Positions 40,900-48,758 of a stretch of 49,935 bases of DNA are shown one piece after another. The stretch comes from JACROF01 sp964533055 (GTDB lineage: Bacteria > Patescibacteriota > Microgenomatia > Levybacterales > UBA12049). The notes below the pieces were generated by a model. It saw only the letters and a list, made by a program, of their open reading frames with translations, ran no database searches and was not told the origin of the DNA. The stretch covers positions 1 to 49,935 of the forward strand of contig CAZHKZ010000005.1 in assembly GCA_964533055.1 (NCBI GenBank). The letters are read 5' to 3'. Every line of letters begins with the position of its first letter. Position 1 is the stretch's first letter. The position numbers were made by a program, and so were the translations under genes.

Positions 40900-42564
40900 A
40901 TGACAGACATATTCAAAAAGGGTCTTGAAGTGCTCCTTAAAAGACAGACAAATATTCTCTCAGCCGCCTATATCATCATGGCGACTATTATATTTTCCCA
41001 ACTCTTAGGACTTTTCCGCAATCGCCTCCTCGTATCCATCTTTGGAGCGTCCAGCACTCTTGGTGTCTACAATTATTCATCAATCCTCCCTGATACCATC
41101 TTCCAACTCGTCATTGCTGCTGCATTCTCATCTGCATTTATTCCTGTGTTCTCAGACTATCTTACTTCAGACAGAGAAAAAGATGGACACAAAATGGCGT
41201 CAACACTTCTAGCCCTTGGGCTTGGGGTCTTTAGTATACTATCTATAATACTTGCAATCTTTGCTCCATATTTTCTTCAACTTTTTAATCTTGGCAGTAA
41301 CTTTTCTCCAGAACAAATGGTCCTCATGGTCAATCTGATGCGACTTTTGGTTGTTGGTCAACTACTTTTTATCTTAGGAACATTCTTTACAGCGCTTTTG
41401 CAATCGTACAACCATTTTTTCCTCCCAGGTCTAGCTGCTGCTCTTTATAATCTTGGCATAATCCTAGGGATCGTCTTTCTTCATCCATATTTTGGCATCT
41501 ACTCTGCAGCGCTTGGATCGATCATCGGTGCGATTATCTACATAGTCTCCCAAATTCCACTTGCTCGAAAAGTTGGTTTTCGCTTTACTCCATCACGTCT
41601 CCTGTTCAAGCATCCTGGGGTACAAAGAATTTTCTCACTCATGTGGCCGCGTACTCTTCAAGTTGCGGTCCAACAATTTGGCACGATAGCTCTAGCTGCA
41701 ATTATTGGCTTTATGTCAGATCCAGGACGTATGCATCTTCTTTTTGACTACGCAAAGATCTTAATGTTCGCCCCAGTCTCACTCATTGGATATAGCATCG
41801 CTCAAGCCGCCTTTCCAGTCCTGTCTCGAGAAAAATCTAACCTCTCAGAATTCAAGCAGACATTTCTAGCCAGCATGAATCAAATGCTTTATCTTATCCT
41901 CCCCATCTCAGCCCTTCTTCTCGTTCTTCGCATCCCGATTGTTCGTCTTATCTATGGAGCTGATATGTTTGACTGGGAAGCGACCAAACTTACAGGCTAT
42001 ACCCTCGCTTTTCTCTCCATCTCAATCTTTGCCCAGGGACTAATCGTTCTCTACTACAGAGCTTTTTATGCACTCCATAATTCCAAAATTCCACTTGTTG
42101 CCAGCACAGTCTCCACAGTATTTCTGATGATTCTTGGATATATTCTCGTTGTTGTAAATCATATGGGGATCGCAAGTATTGCCTTTGCTTTTACTCTCGC
42201 AAATATCCTTCAGCTAAGCATCCTCTTCTACCTTCTGGATAAAATTGTTGGTGGCTTTGATAAAAAAGACCTCACTATCTCTGGCCTTAAATTTGCAACA
42301 GCGACCATCCTCACAGGCATCGCACTCTACGTACCACTCAAGATCCTTGATCAGCTCGTCTTTGATACAACACGAACAGTTGGACTTATCCTCCTAACAG
42401 GGATCTCGGGACTTGCAGGACTTCTGATCTACCTAGTCCTCACTTGGCTCTTAAGAATTCATGAGGCAAGAACATATATCATGCTCTGCAAGCAAATTGG
42501 GAATTGGAGAGAAGTTCTTCACAAATCAGACGAGGTCATCGACCCCAACCGCACCTCTATTTAA
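40900..42564 (+). CDS. murJ: Lipid II flippase MurJ (MviN family)
   Basis: The 554-residue protein has about 14 membrane helices and the MviN/MOP layout: AAYIIMATIIFSQLLGLFRNRLLVSIFG at the start, LPDTIFQLVIAAAFSSAFIPVFSDYL (the Arg/Asp-bearing N-lobe loops) and QAAFPVLSREK, then FPVL...RLIYG near residue 355. MurJ flips the peptidoglycan precursor lipid II across the membrane. I choose ATG 40900 because the earlier in-frame ATG at 40870 lies upstream of the predicted transcription start; its 10 extra residues are not typical. The stop is 1 nt before a cluster of 9-bp repeats. Confidence 0.92.
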   Translation: MTDIFKKGLEVLLKRQTNILSAAYIIMATIIFSQLLGLFRNRLLVSIFGASSTLGVYNYSSILPDTIFQLVIAAAFSSAFIPVFSDYLTSDREKDGHKMASTLLALGLGVFSILSIILAIFAPYFLQLFNLGSNFSPEQMVLMVNLMRLLVVGQLLFILGTFFTALLQSYNHFFLPGLAAALYNLGIILGIVFLHPYFGIYSAALGSIIGAIIYIVSQIPLARKVGFRFTPSRLLFKHPGVQRIFSLMWPRTLQVAVQQFGTIALAAIIGFMSDPGRMHLLFDYAKILMFAPVSLIGYSIAQAAFPVLSREKSNLSEFKQTFLASMNQMLYLILPISALLLVLRIPIVRLIYGADMFDWEATKLTGYTLAFLSISIFAQGLIVLYYRAFYALHNSKIPLVASTVSTVFLMILGYILVVVNHMGIASIAFAFTLANILQLSILFYLLDKIVGGFDKKDLTISGLKFATATILTGIALYVPLKILDQLVFDTTRTVGLILLTGISGLAGLLIYLVLTWLLRIHEARTYIMLCKQIGNWREVLHKSDEVIDPNRTSI

Positions 42565-42565
42565 G

Positions 42566-42601
42566 GTATCAGGAATATCAGAAGTATCAAGGGGATCAGG
42601 G
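42566..42601. repeat. Cluster of four tandem 9-bp repeats (GTATCAGGA type)
   Basis: Reading forward: GTATCAGGA, ATATCAGAA, GTATCAAGG, GGATCAGGG, all sharing ATCA in register. The cluster begins one base after the murJ stop. Two units of the same family occur in reverse orientation at 43029-43046, on the far side of the four-helix-bundle gene. Confidence 0.75.
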
Positions 42602-42608
42602 GGAACGC

Positions 42609-42974
42609 TTACTCTTTTATTTTAGAACTGTATTTAAATAGAAAATATGCAGCTATTTTTCTAACATCTTCAAATTTTTGCAAATCTACTTCGGACCAGT
42701 ATTTAAGCATCTCGCAAATCTCTGCTTGAGCTTCAAGCTCCTGTAGTGAAGTCTCGGCAATCTCTAAAAAATGAATTTTCTCTTTTTTACTCTTCTTTAA
42801 ATACCCCTCAACAAAATTAGAAAGCACTGACACGCAAGCCCTTCTCATTTGGGACTTTAAACCAAACTCTTCAGTTCTTGGTAATTTATCTACTAATTCA
42901 TAGGTCACTAGAATGAGGTCGCGAAGTTTTCCCCAAAGAATTAACTAGTGATATCCCTTTTCTGATTTATCCAT
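42609..42974 (-). pseudogene. Four-helix-bundle (23S rRNA intervening sequence) protein gene with in-frame stop
   Basis: The downstream part reads VTYELVDKLPRTEEFGLKSQM and then VSVLSNFVEGYLKKSKKEK, ending in FLEIAETSLQELEAQ and a C-terminal helix, a clear match to the IVP/four-helix-bundle family (TIGR02436-like). The family normally has an N-terminal helix with a W.K...L pattern. Translation from ATG 42974 gives MDKSEKGYH, then TAG, then LILWGKLRDLIL, in the same frame. One base change (for example AAG to TAG) would explain it. Translation could instead start at GTG 42908, without the first helix, but I consider the gene broken. It is flanked by inverted repeat clusters. Confidence 0.75.
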
Positions 42975-43028
42975 TCTTTGATCTTACTTGGAGAAAAAAC
43001 ATTTTACTAGAAGATTTTCGAGGTTTCC

Positions 43029-43046
43029 CCTTGATACACCTGATAC
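43029..43046. repeat. Two 9-bp repeats in the opposite orientation
   Basis: On the minus strand they read GTATCAGGT and GTATCAAGG, followed by GG as in the left cluster. They form an inverted pair with the cluster at 42566-42601, bracketing the four-helix-bundle gene. Confidence 0.7.
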
Positions 43047-43065
43047 TTTTGGTACCCCACCCTGG

Positions 43066-44724
43066 TTAGTACATTCCATCCATGCCGCCTGGCATACCGG
43101 CAGCTGGCGCCGCTGGCTTTTCTTCAGGGATATCAGTTACCAATGCTTCAGTGGTTAAGATCATCGTTGCAACAGATACCGCATTTTGAACTGCAGAGCG
43201 AACTACCTTCAGTGGATCAATGATGCCTTCTTTAAGCATGTCTACAGTCTGAGCCGTCTCAGCAGACTCGATTGTCATTACGTTAAATCCTTGAGCACTA
43301 CTTGAAGCCTCTCTTGCTTTCGCAATGAGCATTCCTGCATCAAGTCCAGCATTTTCCATAAGCTTGATGAAAGGGGCCTCTAGTGCACTCTTTACGATCT
43401 CAAATCCAAAGATCTCGTCCTTACTTGCTTTCGCTTTTTCTAGATCTTTCGTGGTCATCTTTGTCGCAACATCCAGAAGTGCGACTGATCCACCTGGGAC
43501 GATACCCTCCTCAAGCGCAGCCTTTGTCGCAGCAACTGCATCGATGACACGCTCTTTGCGATCTTTCATTTCGACTTCAGTTGCAGCACCTACATTGATA
43601 ACAGCTACGCCACCTGATAACTTTGCAAGTCTCTCAGAAAGTTTTTCTTTGTCGAAATCTGATGTACTCTTGGCTACAGCTGCCTTAATCTGCTTTACGC
43701 GAGCGTCAAGTGTAGCCTTTACGCCCTTTCCACCAATAATTCTTGTACTATCTTTATCAGACCATACTTTATCAGCTTTTCCACAGTCCTCGACAGTGAC
43801 ACTATCTAACTTTCGTCCAGTATCCTCAGAGATCACAGTTCCACCCGTAAGAACAGCTATATCTTCAAGCATCTCTTTTCGGCGATCTCCAAATCCAGGA
43901 GCCTTTACTACGAGCACGTTAAATACGCCTCGTAATTTGTTAAGAACAAGTGCTGCTAGCACTTCGCCCTCGACATCATCAGCGATGATGACAAGGTTCT
44001 TGGATACTTTCATGAAGTTCTCGAGGAATGGAAGAATTTCCTGAAGAGATGAAATCTTTTTATCTGTGATCAGGATATGAGGAGTCTCGATCTCAGCTTC
44101 CATCTTCTCACTATTTGTTACAAAGTATGCAGATGCATAGCCCTTATCGAATTCCATACCATCTTTATACTCGATCTCTGTTGTAAGGCTTCGACCTTCT
44201 TCAACAGTTACAACGCCATTTTTACCAACTTGCTTTAATGCCTCTGCAATGAGCTTTCCAAGATCTGGATCTGCAGCTGAAATAGTTGCTACATTTGCGA
44301 TATCTGCCTCTGTGATGTCTTTAGCCATTTTTCGTAGCTCTTCAACGACATGTGCTCCTGCTTTCTCAATACCACGTCGCATTACCATTGGATTGGCACC
44401 AGCTGTGATCATCTTGATACCTTCATTTACAATTGATTGTGTGAGAATAGTCGAGGTAGTTGTTCCATCTCCTGCTACATCTGCAGTCTTTGAAGCAGCT
44501 TCTTTGACAAGCTGTGCTCCCATATTCTGAAATGGATCTTTGAGTTCAATTTCTTTTGCAACAGATACACCATCATGAATGATACTTGGAGCTCCCCATT
44601 TTTTATCAAGTGCTACATTGCGACCTTTTGGTCCAAGTGTTGTTCCCACAGCACGAGCTAGTTGGTTTACACCTTCTTGTAATGCCATTCGTGCTTCTGC
44701 ACCGTATTTAATTTGCTTTGCCAT
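43066..44724 (-). CDS. groL: 60 kDa chaperonin GroEL
   Basis: The 552-residue chaperonin has GVNQLARAVGTTLGPKGRNV near the start, AGDGTTTSTILTQSI at the nucleotide site, and the apical domain with GVFNVLVVKAPGFGDRRKEML. It ends in GGMPGGMDGMY, the Gly-Met tail. GroEL forms the double-ring folding chamber with GroES as the lid. It lies 5 nt after groES and is transcribed from the same promoter, which contains an inverted repeat that may be a heat-shock operator. Length is normal. Confidence 0.98.
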   Translation of the reverse strand: MAKQIKYGAEARMALQEGVNQLARAVGTTLGPKGRNVALDKKWGAPSIIHDGVSVAKEIELKDPFQNMGAQLVKEAASKTADVAGDGTTTSTILTQSIVNEGIKMITAGANPMVMRRGIEKAGAHVVEELRKMAKDITEADIANVATISAADPDLGKLIAEALKQVGKNGVVTVEEGRSLTTEIEYKDGMEFDKGYASAYFVTNSEKMEAEIETPHILITDKKISSLQEILPFLENFMKVSKNLVIIADDVEGEVLAALVLNKLRGVFNVLVVKAPGFGDRRKEMLEDIAVLTGGTVISEDTGRKLDSVTVEDCGKADKVWSDKDSTRIIGGKGVKATLDARVKQIKAAVAKSTSDFDKEKLSERLAKLSGGVAVINVGAATEVEMKDRKERVIDAVAATKAALEEGIVPGGSVALLDVATKMTTKDLEKAKASKDEIFGFEIVKSALEAPFIKLMENAGLDAGMLIAKAREASSSAQGFNVMTIESAETAQTVDMLKEGIIDPLKVVRSAVQNAVSVATMILTTEALVTDIPEEKPAAPAAGMPGGMDGMY

Positions 44725-44729
44725 AATAA

Positions 44730-45041
44730 TTATTCAACGATTGCTAATATATCTTTTTGTTCGACGATCATCCACTCTTCATTCTCAACCTTGATCTCCT
44801 GACCTCCCCACTTCTTATACATTACATTTTGTCCGACTTTAACTGTCATTGGAGTTACTTTACCATCTGGATGGACATGACCTGTTCCGATTGCCATAAC
44901 TGTACCAACTTGTGGTTTTTCTTTGACACTATCTGGCAAGATGATCCCACTTGCTGTCTTTTTCTCAGCCTCGAGAGGTTTGATAAGAACATTATCAAAA
45001 AGGGGCTGAATAGAATTTGTTGTCTTTGATTTGGTCGCCAT
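44730..45041 (-). CDS. groS: 10 kDa chaperonin GroES
   Basis: The 103-residue co-chaperonin has IQPLFDNVLIKPLEAEKKTASGIILPDSVKEKP, with the mobile loop around KTASGIILP, and GQNVMYKKWGGQEIKVENEEWMIVEQKDILAI. It caps GroEL. It is the first gene of the groES-groEL operon. The leader from the predicted promoter is about 42 nt, with no clear SD but a small hairpin, CGAGT with ACTCG (45059-45072). No CIRCE element is present, so control may differ from the usual HrcA system. Confidence 0.97.
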   Translation of the reverse strand: MATKSKTTNSIQPLFDNVLIKPLEAEKKTASGIILPDSVKEKPQVGTVMAIGTGHVHPDGKVTPMTVKVGQNVMYKKWGGQEIKVENEEWMIVEQKDILAIVE

Positions 45042-45089
45042 AATAAGGTTTTTTGAAGCGAGTAATCACTCGTTCACTATCTCTGCTAA

Positions 45090-45118
45090 TTTATACAATA
45101 TAGTCGAGATATTGTCAA
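45090..45118 (-). promoter_or_regulatory. Promoter of groES-groEL
   Basis: TTGACA (45113-45118), 17-bp spacer, TATAAA (45090-45095): a consensus-like promoter with a leader of about 42 nt before ATG 45041. Confidence 0.8.
45095..45115. promoter_or_regulatory. Inverted repeat within the groESL promoter, probable operator
   Basis: ACAATAT and ATATTGT are perfect 7-bp arms around a 7-bp centre, spanning from the -35 to the -10. A repressor dimer bound here would block RNA polymerase. It is unlike CIRCE (TTAGCACTC-N9-GAGTGCTAA). Confidence 0.6.
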
Positions 45119-45141
45119 GCCATTATGAGACTCAACCATGC

Positions 45142-45171
45142 TTGACACCCCTTCAATTTTTCATATACGAT
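45142..45171 (+). promoter_or_regulatory. Promoter of the cohesin-PKD protein gene
   Basis: TTGACA, 18-bp spacer, TACGAT, giving a leader of about 23 nt that includes the small hairpin GTGC-AAA-GCAC. A TACAAT at 45190-45195, 5 nt before the ATG, is a possible leaderless alternative. Confidence 0.55.
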
Positions 45172-45200
45172 AAGATTGGTGCAAAGCACTACAATCTATT

Positions 45201-46391
45201 ATGTTCTCGCTTAAAAAAATTCTGCTCATCGGTGTCGTCGCTATTCTCCTTATCACCATCCCTGTCACCATGTATGTTCTCCAGCAGCAGCAAGAGATCA
45301 GATCTCAAGCTCAAGCCGCTACTTCTCTTAGCTTTACTCCGCCTTCCACCACCGCCAATCCACTTCAAGTAAAACTCGATGATAGTGTCAGTCTGGATGT
45401 CATGGTCAATCCAAATGGTAATACTATTTCATTCGTCAGACTCGAAATTCAGTATGATCCTACCAAGCTCGCACCACCAGAGGACACAGCTGCACTTTTT
45501 GTTCAAAACAAAACAGCCTTCCCTATTACCAATCAGCCAGTCGTAAGTGATGCTGAAAATGGCAAGATCATTGTGTCTGTCTCTGTTGAGCCACAAGCAG
45601 CCAATAAAATTACTACTCTTACCAAAGTAGGTACACTCCAATTTAAAGCAATTGAGAAGACAGAGACTCCAACACAGGTCGTCTATGGTATCCAAACACA
45701 GGTTCTATCAGAAGGATCTGGAGATCAAGCAAGTGAAGATGTACTTATGCCATCCGGCAAAACTCCAGCTATCATCGCTATCGTAGATGGAGAGCCAACT
45801 CCAAGCGAGTCACCATCTCCATCACCTAGTCTAACTCCTGAGCCAACTGCTAGCCCAACTGCATCCCCAGCTCCAACAACTGCAGCAAATGTCGCACCAA
45901 CATGCGTAGGTCTAACTGCAGATGTGACAACTGGCGCAGCTCCATTGACAGTTAACTTTACAGCTACTGCATCTGATACTGATGGTACGATCGAAAAAGT
46001 CACCTTCAATCTTGGTGAATCAACCGTCACATCAGTGACTGATGGACTTGGCCTATCATCTGGCTCTGCAGTTCTTGCTCACACATACACATCTGGTGGC
46101 ACATTCACTGCCAAAGCTACTGCAACTGACAATGGTGGCTCAGACAGTATCGAGAGTTGTTCACAGACCATCGTAGTCTCAGGTCCAACAGTCGCACCTG
46201 TGATCGCAACTGCTACACCAACCATTGCAGGTGGTGGCACCACTACTACAACCACGACAGACACAACAACTGTTGTCGAGACCGCAACACCAACAATCGC
46301 CAGTCCGGGACCAGGTGCTACCATCATCGGACTTGGAGCATTCTTCACAGCACTCAGCCTGATCGGAGCGATCATGTTCTTCGCCCTATGA
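45201..46391 (+). CDS. Cohesin- and PKD-domain surface protein with C-terminal membrane anchor
   Basis: The 396-residue protein has an N-terminal hydrophobic signal (about 5-27), then a cohesin-like domain (about 40-195) with VKLDDSVSLDVMVNPNG, FVRLEIQYDPTKL and KVGTLQFKAIE. A Ser/Pro/Thr linker (about 198-228) leads to a PKD domain (about 232-330) with GAAPLTVNFTATASDTDGTI and ATATDNGG. A second Thr-rich linker and a last helix (GLGAFFTALSLIGAIMFF) end it. Cohesins bind dockerins in cellulosomes, and PKD domains mediate surface contacts. This is a typical exposed adhesin-like CPR protein. Flanking genes are unrelated. Confidence 0.85.
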   Translation: MFSLKKILLIGVVAILLITIPVTMYVLQQQQEIRSQAQAATSLSFTPPSTTANPLQVKLDDSVSLDVMVNPNGNTISFVRLEIQYDPTKLAPPEDTAALFVQNKTAFPITNQPVVSDAENGKIIVSVSVEPQAANKITTLTKVGTLQFKAIEKTETPTQVVYGIQTQVLSEGSGDQASEDVLMPSGKTPAIIAIVDGEPTPSESPSPSPSLTPEPTASPTASPAPTTAANVAPTCVGLTADVTTGAAPLTVNFTATASDTDGTIEKVTFNLGESTVTSVTDGLGLSSGSAVLAHTYTSGGTFTAKATATDNGGSDSIESCSQTIVVSGPTVAPVIATATPTIAGGGTTTTTTTDTTTVVETATPTIASPGPGATIIGLGAFFTALSLIGAIMFFAL

Positions 46392-46409
46392 TAATCTAAT
46401 AACTTGATC

Positions 46410-46426
46410 TTCTCCTGACAGGAGAA
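46410..46426. other. Small perfect hairpin after the cohesin-PKD gene
   Basis: TTCTCCT and AGGAGAA pair with a GAC loop. It lies about 18 nt after the stop, but no T-run follows on the plus strand, so I do not call it a Rho-independent terminator. Its role is unknown. Confidence 0.4.
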
Positions 46427-46504
46427 GGCGAGGATGAGGTTTCATTAATGCTCTTAATCTCCCACAATAAGAAGAGTAAATTAGCTTATTGAGGCTAAAT
46501 CAGG

Positions 46505-46510
46505 TACAAT
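46505..46510 (+). promoter_or_regulatory. Leaderless -10 box of lepA
   Basis: TACAAT exactly 6 nt (TCCCAT) before ATG 46517. The -35 is weak; an inverted repeat TTAGC with GCTAA lies just upstream. Confidence 0.6.
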
Positions 46511-46516
46511 TCCCAT

Positions 46517-48241
46517 ATGAAACTTTCCCATATTCGCAACTTTGCGATCATCGCACATATCGATCATGGTAAGTCTACTCTGTCTGACAGATTACTTGAG
46601 ATTACGCATACTATCGCCAAGGACAAGCTTCAAGAGCAATTCCTAGATCAGAATCCTATTTCCCGTGAAAGAGGTATCACGATCAAGCTTGCTCCAGTTC
46701 GTATGAAGTACATTCAGGATGATCAAGAGTATGAGCTAAATCTTATTGATACTCCAGGACACGTAGACTTCTCATACGAAGTCTCACGCACTCTTGCAGC
46801 TTGTGAGGGCGCAGTACTCCTTGTTGATGCTACACAGGGTATTCAGGCCCAGACTGTTGCACACTTTTTTGCAGCAAAGAAGGAAGGTCTCGTCATGATC
46901 CCAGTTATCAATAAGATTGATCTGCCAAATGCAATGACAGAGGCTGTTGTTAAAGAACTTACAGAGACTTTCAAGTTCCACAGAGATGAGATCATTTTCA
47001 TCTCAGCCAAGACTGGTGAAAATGTTGCGACACTTCTTGAAAAGGTAGTGGAGAAAATCCCACCACCCGAGGGCGATCCAGACGGGGATCTGCGCGCACT
47101 TATTTTTGACGCTGTCTATGATGAATATCGTGGCGTTGTCTCATACGTGAGAGTGATTGATGGCAAAGTCAAAAAGGGTGATAAGGTCAGACTTTTCCAA
47201 AGCGACGTTAAGACAGATGTGACTGACGTTGGATATTTCTCACCGTATCTTGCATCAGCTGATAGTCTTGGGACTGGAGAGATTGGCTACATTATCTCTG
47301 GAATTAAAAATATTCGTGAGGCGCGAGTTGGAGATACTATCATTGAGCAAAACAGCACCGCAGAGGCACTTCCTGGATACACCACTCCCAAACCGATGGT
47401 TTTCTTTGGCGTGTATCCCAAGTCTTCAGATCAGTTTGCACATCTTCGCGATTCTCTCGGCAAACTTTCCCTCAATGATACAGCGCTTACATTCTCTGAG
47501 GAATACTCAGCCTATTTGGGGAGTGGATTTAGAGTTGGATTCTTAGGACTTCTCCATGCAGAGATCGTCAAGCAACGACTCCAGCAAGAGTTCGATCTCG
47601 ATCTCCTTCTCACGATGCCCCAAGTGCTCTATGAGAAGACTGAGAACAGTATTAATGAGCCATATATGCTCCTAACTATCTACTCACCAGTTGATTATGT
47701 AGGCGGGATCATGACTGTATGTCAAAAAAGGAAAGGTAGCCTTTTAGACGTCTCATACCATGAGTCTTATGCAACGCTAAGCTACGAGATGCCATACACT
47801 ATGTTCATTCGCGGTCTTTCTGCAGAGATAAAATCTATTTCAAGTGGGTACGGAAGTATTGATTATGAGCTCACTGACTATCGACCAGCTGACGTCAAAG
47901 AGTTAGAAGTTCGTATTAACGATAACCCAATTGATGTTCTTTCAGAGCTAGTCTATACAGATGAAGCAAATTATATTGCTCGTGAAAAAGCTTCTAAGCT
48001 AAAAGATGCACTACCACGTCAGCAATTCAGACAGATCATCCAATCTGTTGTGGATGGTGTGATCATGGCGCGAGAAGAAATACCGCCATTTAGAAAAGAC
48101 GTTCTTCAAAAACTATATGGAGGAGACAGGACAAGAAAGGATAAGCTCTTGGAGGCGCAAAAGAAAGGTAAATCGCGTATGATACAGACTGGAAAAGTAG
48201 TGCTACCTCAAGAAGCATTATTCTCGCTAATTGAGAGCTAA
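46517..48241 (+). CDS. lepA: Elongation factor 4 (LepA)
   Basis: The 574-residue translational GTPase has G1 AHIDHGKSTLSDRL, the switch I sequence SRERGITIK, G3 DTPGHVDFSYEV and G4 NKIDLP, followed by the EF-G-like domains and the LepA-specific C-terminus with RPADVKELEVRIND and VDGVIMAREEIPPFRKDVLQKLYGGD. LepA binds ribosomes and affects initiation or back-translocation, mostly under stress. It is shorter than E. coli LepA (599 residues) by about 25. It is the first gene of a unit with greA, whose ATG is 1 nt after its stop. Its mRNA is predicted to be leaderless. Confidence 0.97.
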   Translation: MKLSHIRNFAIIAHIDHGKSTLSDRLLEITHTIAKDKLQEQFLDQNPISRERGITIKLAPVRMKYIQDDQEYELNLIDTPGHVDFSYEVSRTLAACEGAVLLVDATQGIQAQTVAHFFAAKKEGLVMIPVINKIDLPNAMTEAVVKELTETFKFHRDEIIFISAKTGENVATLLEKVVEKIPPPEGDPDGDLRALIFDAVYDEYRGVVSYVRVIDGKVKKGDKVRLFQSDVKTDVTDVGYFSPYLASADSLGTGEIGYIISGIKNIREARVGDTIIEQNSTAEALPGYTTPKPMVFFGVYPKSSDQFAHLRDSLGKLSLNDTALTFSEEYSAYLGSGFRVGFLGLLHAEIVKQRLQQEFDLDLLLTMPQVLYEKTENSINEPYMLLTIYSPVDYVGGIMTVCQKRKGSLLDVSYHESYATLSYEMPYTMFIRGLSAEIKSISSGYGSIDYELTDYRPADVKELEVRINDNPIDVLSELVYTDEANYIAREKASKLKDALPRQQFRQIIQSVVDGVIMAREEIPPFRKDVLQKLYGGDRTRKDKLLEAQKKGKSRMIQTGKVVLPQEALFSLIES

Positions 48242-48242
48242 C

Positions 48243-48719
48243 ATGATTAAAAGAATTGTTACAAAAATTGAGCCAGTACCTTTCACAAAAGAAGGCTTTG
48301 AAAAAATCCAAAAAGAGCAAGAAGAGCTTCTACTTTCTCGCGTAGATGCGATAGGGCATCTACAAAAATCTCGAGAACTAGGTGACCTTAAAGAGAACGG
48401 GTACTATCAGGCGTCTCGTCAGAAGGTCAATGCGATCGATGCTAGGCTTCGTAGAATCAAATTTCTTCTTAAGTACGGTGTGATCAAGGAGTCATCAGAT
48501 ACAGGCATCGTGGAGATTGGATCCGAAGTCACTATCAGTTCAGATGGAAATGAATTTACATACAAAATCGTAGGTGGCGAAGAATCAGATCCAAGCAGTG
48601 GGGCGATCTCTCATAAGTCACCACTTGGCAGAGCACTTCTTGGCAACAAGAGTGGGCAAACAGTGATCTTCCATGCCCCCGTTGGTGACATCACCTACAA
48701 AATCCTCAAAGTCAAATAA
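48243..48719 (+). CDS. greA: Transcription elongation factor GreA
   Basis: The 158-residue protein has an N-terminal coiled coil with the acidic tip RELGDLKENGYYQASRQKV, matching GDLsEN..Y.aA (the tip Asp and Glu stimulate RNA polymerase transcript cleavage), and an FKBP-like C-terminal domain with VEIGSEVTISSDGNEFTYKIVG, ISHKSPLGRALLGNKSG and the end LKV. It rescues backtracked RNA polymerase. I start at ATG 48243; an in-frame TTG at 48231 would lie inside lepA. It is expressed with lepA. Length equals E. coli GreA. Confidence 0.95.
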   Translation: MIKRIVTKIEPVPFTKEGFEKIQKEQEELLLSRVDAIGHLQKSRELGDLKENGYYQASRQKVNAIDARLRRIKFLLKYGVIKESSDTGIVEIGSEVTISSDGNEFTYKIVGGEESDPSSGAISHKSPLGRALLGNKSGQTVIFHAPVGDITYKILKVK

Positions 48720-48723
48720 CTTC

Positions 48724-48752
48724 TTGTCAAACTGGAACTACTATCCTACAAT
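48724..48752 (+). promoter_or_regulatory. Leaderless promoter of the 137-residue hypothetical gene
   Basis: TTGTCA, 17-bp spacer, TACAAT, then 6 nt to ATG 48759. Confidence 0.75.
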
Positions 48753-48758
48753 CCCCTT

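Noticed and set aside
43325..44044. Long open frame on the plus strand opposite groEL (239 residues)
   Set aside because: It is a Ser/Pro-rich antisense shadow of a highly conserved gene, and there is no promoter or start signal.
45041..45120. CIRCE element for HrcA upstream of groES
   Set aside because: I looked for TTAGCACTC-N9-GAGTGCTAA and found only a short CGAGT/ACTCG hairpin and a different inverted repeat.
45725..46375. Long Val-rich and Gly-rich frames on the minus strand opposite the cohesin-PKD gene
   Set aside because: They result from the Thr/Pro/Ser codon bias of the sense gene; no family match or start signal.
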